From contig NZ_SLXW01000003.1 of NCBI RefSeq assembly GCF_004341085.1, positions 186,001 through 250,000 of the forward strand: a stretch of 64,000 nucleotides of DNA, in the 5' to 3' direction. Both the position numbers and the translations under genes were made by a program. The notes under the pieces were generated by a model. That model saw only the letters and a list, made by a program, of their open reading frames with translations, was not told the DNA's origin and searched no databases. This DNA comes from Sphingomonas sp. PP-CE-1G-424. GTDB taxonomy: Bacteria > Pseudomonadota > Alphaproteobacteria > Sphingomonadales > Sphingomonadaceae. Of the stretch, positions 16,997 to 24,155 are shown in pieces. Within the stretch, counting starts at the first letter, position 1. Every line of letters starts with the position of its first letter.

Positions 16997-19885
16997 CTAC
17001 CAGACCGCTACGCTGCGGCTGAGACCGGTCGCCTCGCCTGGGTCGGCCTGGAGCAGCAGCGTCACGACGCGCTCCTGCTCGCCCGCCGACAGGGTCGCGA
17101 CCATCGCTGCTTCTGCCGGGTCGCTTTTGGTGGCGACGCGTTGGCCATCGCACCATAGTTCCGCGCGGCCGATCACCCCGGCAAAATGCAGCGTGCCACC
17201 GCGGGCTGCGACGTGCCGACGCGGCATGAAGCGACCCTGGATCAGCGTGTAGGCGCGCGCGGGCTGCGCCTCCTCGAGCCGTCCGGTGCGAACGTAGCTC
17301 AGGCTGCGCCATTGCTGCGCCGGGTAGATCGTCCGCGCGTCGGGCGCCTGCGCGACGAACGGCGTGCGCCGCCATTCGCCGAGATGGTGAACCGACGGCG
17401 TCACCGCGACGGCGCGGGTCTGCGCAGCGACCAGCGGAAACGCGACGCGCGTGGGAGTCAGCCCGGCGACGCGCGCGGTCAGTACCAGTTGCTTGGCGCC
17501 GGGAAGCGATCGCACCAGCACTTGCGCGAAACCGTTGAAAAGCTTGCGGGCATTGCCCTGTTCCGGGTCGTGATCGTTGGGATTGCCGTTGCCGACGCCG
17601 ATGATCTCGCCGCCCTCGACCGCGAAGGTGACGGTGTCGTTCGCGGTGGGCACGTGGAGGCCGTTCGCATCGATCAGGTCGACGCTGATCGGCTGCACGT
17701 CGGCACCGTCGCCGAGCATCATCGGGCGATCGGGCGTCAGCCGCAGCGTGGCGGCCTGGCCCGCGGTCGCGACGCTGGCGCGGACGACTTCGCGACCGCC
17801 GCGGTAGCCGATCGCTTCGAGTATGCCCGGCGCGAACGGCACCTGCCATTCGAGCGTTTCGAACGGCTTGCACGTCTGGCGGCCGATCGGCTTGCCGTTG
17901 AGCGACAGCGCCACCGCCTCGACATTGGTCGGCACCATCACCTTGATCGGCTGGCCCTCGCGCCCGGCCCAGTTCCAGTGCGGGCCGATCGCGATCACCG
18001 GCTCCGCGGTGATCCACTGCGCGCGCCGGAGATGATACGCCATCTTGGCGAACCCGCACAGGTCGAGGATGCCGAACGAGCTCGATGCCGCCGGCCAGGG
18101 CAGCGGCGTCGGTTCGCCGTGATAGTCGAACCCGGTCCAGACGAAGGTCGCGGCGATGAACGGGCGGCTGCCGATCATCTGCCAGCTCTCGTGATGCGTC
18201 AGTCCCCATTCGGGCGCTTCGGTATCGTAGGAGGTCAGCACGTTGCGCGCCGTGTCGCTCGTCCACTCGCCGCGCGTCATCACCGCGCTGGTATCTTCCG
18301 TGCTGAGCAGCGGGCGGTCGGGGTGAAGTTTGTGGTAACGATCGTACCAGCCGTGCTTGTAGTTGAAGCCGACCACGTCGACCGCATCGGCGCCGTTCAG
18401 CGGCGTGAACATGCCGTCGTTCATCGCGGCGGTGACGGGGCGGGTATCGTCCAGCGCCTTCACCGCGGCGGCGAGGCGGCGGACCATCTCATAGCCCTGT
18501 TCGCTGCCCTGCATCGGCTCTTCGTTGAGCACCGACCACAGGATGATGCTGGGCCGGTTGCGGTCGCGGCGGACCATCCATTCGAGGTGCGCCAGATACT
18601 CGGGGCTGGGATTGAAATGGCGGTTCTCGGCCATCACCAGCATGCCGAGCCGGTCGCACGCATCGAGCATGCCGGCGTCGGCGGTGCCATGCGTGAAACG
18701 GATCGCGTTGGCGCCGATCTGCTTCAGGCGCCGCACGCGCCACTCCATCAGCGCAGCGGGCACCGCGACGCCGACGCCGGCATGGTCCTGATGGATGCAC
18801 ACGCCCTTGATCTTCAGTGGCACGCCATTGAGGTGGAAACCCGACGCCGCATCGAACCTCGCAGTCCGGAAACCGATCTCAGTACGGCGGCTGTCGATGG
18901 TCTTGCCGCCCTGCACCAGCCGCGTGTGCATCGTGTAGAGCGTCGGCGTCTCGGGGGACCACAGGTTTGGTCGCGCGACCGGCAGCAGCATCGTAGCGGT
19001 TGCCGTCGCCAGCGGGGCCGCGGTGGCGGTGGCACTCGACTGCGCCACGGTGCGACCGTTCGCGTCCTGCAACACCGCTTCGACCGTCGCCTGACCCGGC
19101 GTGGCACCGGCATTGCCGAGCGTTACCGTGACCGGTATCTGCCAGCCGCCGCCCGCCTGCGCGCGCGGCGTCGCGTGCACACCATCGGTCGCGATATGCA
19201 GCGCGGGACGCACCGCCAGCCAGCAATCGCGGTACAGCCCGGCGCCCTCATACCACCAGCCTTCCATGACATCGCCGTCGACGCGGATCGCGATGGTGTT
19301 GGGTTCGTCGCCGAAGCGGGCATAGGGCGTGAGATCGACGGTCTGCTGGACATAGCCGGACAGGCTGTGCGCGACCGGCACGCCGTTGAACCAGACGGTG
19401 GCGTTGTTGGCCATCCCGCCGAGTTGGAGTTCGAGATACTGGCCGTGCCAGTCAGCCGGCAGAACGACGTAGCGGCGATACCAGCCGACGCCGCGACGGC
19501 GATACCCGAACGCGTCGTTCTGATCGGATTCGACCGGGTGCGCGATCGCCCAGTCATGCGGAAGCTGCACGGCGGTCCAGTTGGAATCGTCGTAGTCCAG
19601 ACCGGCGGCGCCCTGCGCGTTGCCCGCCTTGGTCGCGGCATAGGTCTCGTCGTTGCCACGCACGGCGGGGACGGGGATGTCGCCTTCATGGAACAGCCAG
19701 CCATGGTTGAGGGCGATCAGGCTCGGGTCGGCGGGTGCGTGCGGCGAGGGTAGATGACCGAGCGGGATCGGCATGTCAGGCGATAGCGCTGTACCGGTCG
19801 GACCACGACGTTCTGGCAGAGAGGGTTGCGCCAACGACACGGCAAGCGCCGACGACGAAACGACGAAACTGCGACGGTCGAGCAT
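16997..19885 (-). CDS. GH2 beta-galactosidase with C-terminal DUF4982-type domain
   Basis: A 962-residue exported enzyme. The N-terminus MLDRRSFVVSSSALAVSLA looks like a Tat or Sec signal. A sugar-binding jelly-roll domain (about 55-225), an Ig-like domain and the GH2 barrel follow. The expected acid/base is Glu455 in SVLNEEP, and the nucleophile is Glu530 in LLSTEDTSAVMTRG. The later segment VWTGFDYHGEPTPLPWPAAS and the GILDLCGF motif mark the subgroup with a DUF4982 domain, followed by further beta-sandwich regions. It should release beta-galactose, perhaps exposing GlcNAc or fucose units. The ATG at 19885 follows GGGAGG; the longer frame upstream lacks a signal. Confidence 0.9.
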   Translation of the reverse strand: MLDRRSFVVSSSALAVSLAQPSLPERRGPTGTALSPDMPIPLGHLPSPHAPADPSLIALNHGWLFHEGDIPVPAVRGNDETYAATKAGNAQGAAGLDYDDSNWTAVQLPHDWAIAHPVESDQNDAFGYRRRGVGWYRRYVVLPADWHGQYLELQLGGMANNATVWFNGVPVAHSLSGYVQQTVDLTPYARFGDEPNTIAIRVDGDVMEGWWYEGAGLYRDCWLAVRPALHIATDGVHATPRAQAGGGWQIPVTVTLGNAGATPGQATVEAVLQDANGRTVAQSSATATAAPLATATATMLLPVARPNLWSPETPTLYTMHTRLVQGGKTIDSRRTEIGFRTARFDAASGFHLNGVPLKIKGVCIHQDHAGVGVAVPAALMEWRVRRLKQIGANAIRFTHGTADAGMLDACDRLGMLVMAENRHFNPSPEYLAHLEWMVRRDRNRPSIILWSVLNEEPMQGSEQGYEMVRRLAAAVKALDDTRPVTAAMNDGMFTPLNGADAVDVVGFNYKHGWYDRYHKLHPDRPLLSTEDTSAVMTRGEWTSDTARNVLTSYDTEAPEWGLTHHESWQMIGSRPFIAATFVWTGFDYHGEPTPLPWPAASSSFGILDLCGFAKMAYHLRRAQWITAEPVIAIGPHWNWAGREGQPIKVMVPTNVEAVALSLNGKPIGRQTCKPFETLEWQVPFAPGILEAIGYRGGREVVRASVATAGQAATLRLTPDRPMMLGDGADVQPISVDLIDANGLHVPTANDTVTFAVEGGEIIGVGNGNPNDHDPEQGNARKLFNGFAQVLVRSLPGAKQLVLTARVAGLTPTRVAFPLVAAQTRAVAVTPSVHHLGEWRRTPFVAQAPDARTIYPAQQWRSLSYVRTGRLEEAQPARAYTLIQGRFMPRRHVAARGGTLHFAGVIGRAELWCDGQRVATKSDPAEAAMVATLSAGEQERVVTLLLQADPGEATGLSRSVAVW

Positions 19886-20214
19886 CTGGCCTCCCTGGAT
19901 ACATCTGCAAGGCCAAAACAATACATCAACGCTTGACGCGCTCAACTGCCAAATCCGCGGATGCCGATCGCAGCCTGTAACCTTACTCTTTGCCGATGCG
20001 GACGATGCCTACGACGATCGCAAATTTGGCTGATGCGGTTTGCCTCTTGGCTAGGTTTCTCTGCCTGGCTGTTGGCGAAACCCACTGAGGCCAATCTAGG
20101 TATTGGTCCGCGACGCGATCGATCCGCGACACATTGTTGCAATCCACTCGCATTAGCCATAAGCGGGCGAAATCGCTGCAGCGGAGAACCGCGGGCGAAA
20201 CCAAGGGATCGTCG
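19886..20214. other. 329-base divergent promoter region (GH2 / TonB receptor)
   Basis: No gene is seen here. For the GH2 direction, the ribosome site GGGAGG lies just before the start, with a possible TTGATG-region promoter further up. For the receptor direction, AAGGG lies 7 bases before the ATG. A small palindrome ATTG-TTG-CAAT lies near 20142-20152. No clear consensus promoter pair or Fur box was recognised. Confidence 0.4.
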
Positions 20215-22344
20215 ATGCGTCAAAGTTACAGCCGGAGCGCCCGTCGGACCGTAGCCTATGCGAGCCTGAGCGTGATCGCGTTGGGTATCGGGATTGGCCT
20301 GCCGATGACGGCATACGCGCAGGACGCCGCCGACCGCGACGTGGCGAGCGGTGGCAGAAGCGATATCGTCGTTACCGCGCGGAAGGCGAGTGCCAGCATC
20401 CTGGGCAGCGACGTACCGATCAGAATCTACCCGCAATCCGTGCGCGTGTTCGGCCAAAAGGAACTCGAGGCGCTCAACACCACCCGGCTCGACGACGTGC
20501 TCGATCTTGCCGGCGGCGTGTCGCGCCAGAACGATTTCGGTGGACTATGGGACAAGTACGCGATCCGCGGATTTGCCGGCGACGAGAACGCCGGTCCGGA
20601 CATCATGATCAACCGCTTCAGCAGCAATCTCGGCTACAACGCGCCCATCGACACCGCGACGGTCGAGCGGATCGAGGTGCTGAAAGGGGCCGGCGCAGCG
20701 CTATCCGGCCGGGGCGAGCCTGGCGGATCGATCAATATCGTCACCAAGGCGCCACTCGATCACCTTCATGCTTCGGCCAGCGCCAGTTATGGAAGCTGGA
20801 ACAGCGGGAGGCTGACGGGCGACGTCGGCGGACCGATCGCCAAGGGGGTGTCCGTTCGGCTGATCGGCGTCGGCGAGGAGCATGGCAGCTTCCGTGACCA
20901 TGTCGAAGGATCGCGCCGCCTGATCGCGCCGTCGGTGTCATGGCAGGCGTCCGACGCGCTGCGCGTCCTCTACCAGGCCGAGTATATGCGTAACGAAGCG
21001 ACGCTGGATCGCGGCGTGGTCGGCATAGCGGGCAATGCGCGGGCGATGGACCGGGACACGTTCCTGGGCGAACCGGCGGACGGACCGATTGTCCAGAAGA
21101 TCCTGTGGCAACAGGCCACGGTCTTCGCGGACCTGGGCAATGGTATCGGGCTCGAGATCGGCGGCAGCCAGCGTGGCGGTTCGCTACGCGGGTTCGGCAC
21201 CATGGTCGATTTCGGCGCTCGCGGCCTCCAGGCGAACGGACTCACCGCCGGGCGCGACCGCCGCTATCATGATTTCGCGTGGGACGACCTCACGCTGCGC
21301 GCGGAATTGACGGGATCGCTGCGCTTCCTGGGCCTGGACCATGACCTGCGTCTCGGCGTCGACAGGGTGCGCCACTTCATGGACTTTCGGCTCGATCGCG
21401 CGCGCGGCACGACCACCCGCCCGCTCCTGGTTATCGACCTGTTCAACCCGGTCTACGGCCAGCCCTTGCCGGTACCGCCGGCCAACGTCAGTCGTACCGA
21501 ATCTTTTCGTAGCGAAAGCGTGTATGCGCAGGATATCGTCCGCGCGGGCGATTTTACGCTGCTGCTCGGCGCGCGGTGGAACAGCTTTCGACAGACCGTG
21601 CGCAATCGGCTGACCGGCAATGCCGATCTCGATACGGTGGACCGTGGTGTGACGCCGCGCGCCGCTTTGTCATGGCAGCTCGGCAAGGGCCTGTCGCTCT
21701 ACACGAGCTGGGGGCAATCCTTGCGGCTCAATCCATCCGACGGCATTTCCACGTTCGACGCGGAACGGAGCCGCTCGACCGAAGTGGGCGCCAAGTTCGC
21801 GGTCCTGCACGGCGTGGTGACGGGGCAGGCGGCAGTGTTCGACATGGAGAAGCGCAACGTCCTGAATCCTAACGCGACCGACCCGTTCGTGAAAAGCCAG
21901 ATCGGGCGCCAGCGTTCGCGGGGCGCCGAAGCGGAAGCCACGGTGAACGTGACGGACGATCTCTACGCCACGGCCACATACACCTATGTCGACGCGACCG
22001 TCCGGCAGGACGTGGACCGGACGCTGATCGGTACGCGCTTGTCGAACGTGCCCAAGAACGCGTGGGCGCTGTTTGCCGTCAAACAGATCGGCGGGCTGTC
22101 GGTGGGCGGTGGTGTAAGCCACTCGGGGAGCCGGGCTGGCGATCCGTTCGCCAGCGGGTATCGTCTGCCGGCCTACACCATCGCGCGCGCGAATTTGAGC
22201 TATACCGTGTCGGAGCACCTGACGGTGCGCGTCGATATCGATAACATCTTCGACAAATATTACATCTCGAGCTCGTACGCCAACGTGTGGACGACGCCGG
22301 GGGCGCCGCGCAACGTGCGACTGACAATAACCTCACGCCTGTGA
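20215..22344 (+). CDS. TonB-dependent siderophore-type receptor
   Basis: A 709-residue outer-membrane receptor with a signal peptide cleaved near AYAQD (about 35) and a TonB-box-like DIVVTARK. The plug contains SVRVFGQKELEALNTTRLDD, KYAIRGFAGDE and the RGEPGGSINIVTK motif typical of ferrichrome/FhuA-type siderophore receptors. The barrel ends NVRLTITSRL. The likely role is TonB-driven uptake of an Fe(III)-siderophore or a similar chelate. It stands alone between glycan and fructan loci, and no siderophore synthesis or permease genes are visible, so a different substrate is possible. The ATG at 20215 is preceded by AAGGG. Confidence 0.88.
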   Translation: MRQSYSRSARRTVAYASLSVIALGIGIGLPMTAYAQDAADRDVASGGRSDIVVTARKASASILGSDVPIRIYPQSVRVFGQKELEALNTTRLDDVLDLAGGVSRQNDFGGLWDKYAIRGFAGDENAGPDIMINRFSSNLGYNAPIDTATVERIEVLKGAGAALSGRGEPGGSINIVTKAPLDHLHASASASYGSWNSGRLTGDVGGPIAKGVSVRLIGVGEEHGSFRDHVEGSRRLIAPSVSWQASDALRVLYQAEYMRNEATLDRGVVGIAGNARAMDRDTFLGEPADGPIVQKILWQQATVFADLGNGIGLEIGGSQRGGSLRGFGTMVDFGARGLQANGLTAGRDRRYHDFAWDDLTLRAELTGSLRFLGLDHDLRLGVDRVRHFMDFRLDRARGTTTRPLLVIDLFNPVYGQPLPVPPANVSRTESFRSESVYAQDIVRAGDFTLLLGARWNSFRQTVRNRLTGNADLDTVDRGVTPRAALSWQLGKGLSLYTSWGQSLRLNPSDGISTFDAERSRSTEVGAKFAVLHGVVTGQAAVFDMEKRNVLNPNATDPFVKSQIGRQRSRGAEAEATVNVTDDLYATATYTYVDATVRQDVDRTLIGTRLSNVPKNAWALFAVKQIGGLSVGGGVSHSGSRAGDPFASGYRLPAYTIARANLSYTVSEHLTVRVDIDNIFDKYYISSSYANVWTTPGAPRNVRLTITSRL

Positions 22345-22382
22345 AGGTCGTCCGGTGTAAGGTCGTCCGGCCGGATGACCTT
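22344..22382. terminator. Bidirectional terminator hairpin with a duplicated left arm
   Basis: AAGGTCGTCCGG (22359-22370) pairs with CCGGATGACCTT (22371-22382) over 12 bases with a single mismatch. It lies exactly between the converging TonB receptor and GH32 genes and overlaps the GH32 stop. The left arm is also present 15 bases earlier (22344-22355), so either copy could pair with the right arm. Confidence 0.7.
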
Positions 22383-24027
22383 AGAGCGCCGACAAAACGG
22401 GTTTCGATCGGCTGGAGTTATCGACAGGCCTGATCGCGACGTCCGACACGGTCACGCTGCTGCCAATGCTCTTCAGGTGCAGTTCGGTGGCATCGAGTGG
22501 CGCGGTGATGAGGGCCGACATCGTCGCCGTTCCATCGGTGAGAAAAAGCTCCACCGAACCGGAGTCGATGAACAGGCTGATCTTCACAGCGCCCTTGGTG
22601 AAGTCGCAGGCGATACTTCGGGGCTGTCGCCATACATCGCCGTCCGGCTGATTGGGGCCGCTATCGTTCCGCTCCAGGCAGATGATATTGTCGTGCGCCC
22701 TGAAGATGAATCTGGTCGCAAAGCGGTCATCGGCTCGAACCGATAGCACGACCTTGGCTGGCCAGATCTGGCCGACCCGGGCGATCGCGAGATCGATACG
22801 ACACGCTGCGGTTTGTGCACCTGCCGGCCAGACATATTCCGACCCTTCGGTGATCGTTTGATCCTGTCCGGCAATGGCTTCGGCAAACACCGTATCCTGC
22901 GCGGTGAGCGGCGTGCTGATCAGGCGCGGGATATCGCCGACACGCTGAAGCCGTAGCTGGCGAACAAGGCTGAGTTGCCCGCGGTAGTCGTGCGCGATCG
23001 GGATTTTCTTCACGTAATCCCAGTTGCTCATCCATGCGATCGCGTACGCCGCGGCGAGGGGATCAGCCGCCGCCGGATCGGTCCAGACCACTGCGGCATA
23101 GAAATCCGCACCGCCGTCGACCCACTGTCCCTCCAGGGCATCCGCGGTGAAACTCGTCCCGTCGAATTCGCCGACCCAATAATAGGCGCCCACGGTAAAG
23201 CCGAGTTTGGTGCCGTTGCCGCCGACCAGCAATATCCATTTGTCTGCCGAGATCTCGCCGTTCGCGTCGTACAGATGCAGCTTGAAGAGGTGCGAGCATT
23301 CCATGATGCGGCCAACGATCGTCGAGGCGAAGCCGCTGGCATAGGTCCACTGCTTGAGATTGGTGGAAGTGTAGATCCCGATCCTGCCTTCCTCGGAGAG
23401 CGTCATCACCCAGCGTTCGGTCGGCGCATGCCATAACACGGTGGGATCGCGGAAATCCTTGTGACCGCCGGGATTGGGCAGGACGATGTCATGGAACGCG
23501 AAACTCGCGCCGCTGTCCTGCGAGTACCACAAGGCGCAGGACTGGCCGGCGCCCGGCACCGGCATCGTGACGAGGGTGACGAGCGTGCCGGCGCCGAAAC
23601 TCGCCGTGTTCGCCGTATCCACGACGGTACTGCCGCTCCACACGTCGCCGAAGCGCGTCGTGTTGCGGGGAATCGCGATGCCTCGGTCCTGCCATGTGAC
23701 GAGGTCCTTCGACGTCCAGCGCCGCCAGCTGGTACCGCCGGTAGGGTAGGTGGGATTGTAGAGCCCCCACAGCGTCCAGGTGTCGCCGATCTTCAGCGGA
23801 CGCTGCGGATCGTTGATCCAGCCACCGGCGGGGGCAGCGATGTGATAACGCGGTCGACCATTCGACAGTTGGGGTGTGCCGGCTGGCGGGGGCGGAAATG
23901 ATACCTCCGAGCCGGTCATCGGGTTGGCGCTGGCTCGGGCCAACGACTGCCCGCAGGCGTTCACCATCGGCAGCGAGGCGATCAGGCCGAGCGTCGTGCG
24001 CCGGGTGTAGAGTGTCTCGCGCGTCAA
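22381..24027 (-). CDS. GH32 beta-fructosidase (fructan hydrolase), exported
   Basis: A 548-residue enzyme starting at TTG 24027, 8 bases after a perfect AGGAGG. The alternative ATG at 24060 would place this ribosome site inside the gene. The N-terminus LYTRRTTLGLIASLPMVNACG combines a twin-arginine motif with a lipobox-like Cys25. GH32 residues are present: nucleophile Asp73 in GGWINDPQ (usual WMNDPNG), transition-state Asp194 in FRDPTV, and acid/base Glu243 in MECSHLF. A C-terminal beta-sandwich follows. It would hydrolyse levan, inulin or sucrose-type linkages in the periplasm. It is 128 bases downstream of the TonB receptor gene. Confidence 0.88.
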   Translation of the reverse strand: MTRETLYTRRTTLGLIASLPMVNACGQSLARASANPMTGSEVSFPPPPAGTPQLSNGRPRYHIAAPAGGWINDPQRPLKIGDTWTLWGLYNPTYPTGGTSWRRWTSKDLVTWQDRGIAIPRNTTRFGDVWSGSTVVDTANTASFGAGTLVTLVTMPVPGAGQSCALWYSQDSGASFAFHDIVLPNPGGHKDFRDPTVLWHAPTERWVMTLSEEGRIGIYTSTNLKQWTYASGFASTIVGRIMECSHLFKLHLYDANGEISADKWILLVGGNGTKLGFTVGAYYWVGEFDGTSFTADALEGQWVDGGADFYAAVVWTDPAAADPLAAAYAIAWMSNWDYVKKIPIAHDYRGQLSLVRQLRLQRVGDIPRLISTPLTAQDTVFAEAIAGQDQTITEGSEYVWPAGAQTAACRIDLAIARVGQIWPAKVVLSVRADDRFATRFIFRAHDNIICLERNDSGPNQPDGDVWRQPRSIACDFTKGAVKISLFIDSGSVELFLTDGTATMSALITAPLDATELHLKSIGSSVTVSDVAIRPVDNSSRSKPVLSAL

Positions 24028-24035
24028 GGCCTCGG

Positions 24036-24041
24036 CCTCCT
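24036..24041 (-). promoter_or_regulatory. Ribosome binding site deciding a TTG start
   Basis: AGGAGG on the minus strand lies 8 bases before the TTG codon at 24027 and inside the frame that would follow the upstream ATG at 24060. This is the best Shine-Dalgarno match near the gene and favours TTG initiation. Confidence 0.7.
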
Positions 24042-24155
24042 GTTGGCATGGGCTTGGCAAGCGGCCTCCGGCGTCCTGCGACCGGACGGATCAGGAACGG
24101 AGATCAAGATCCGTGCGGTGTGGGATCACCACACCGCACGGGGCAGGACAGGGCG

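Noticed and set aside
17186..19753. 855-codon open frame on the plus strand
   Set aside because: Antisense shadow of the GH2 beta-galactosidase; no signal peptide, motif or ribosome site.
20215..22344. Fur-regulated iron uptake locus
   Set aside because: The receptor is siderophore-type, but no Fur box, permease or siderophore synthesis genes were seen. Regulation and ligand are left open.
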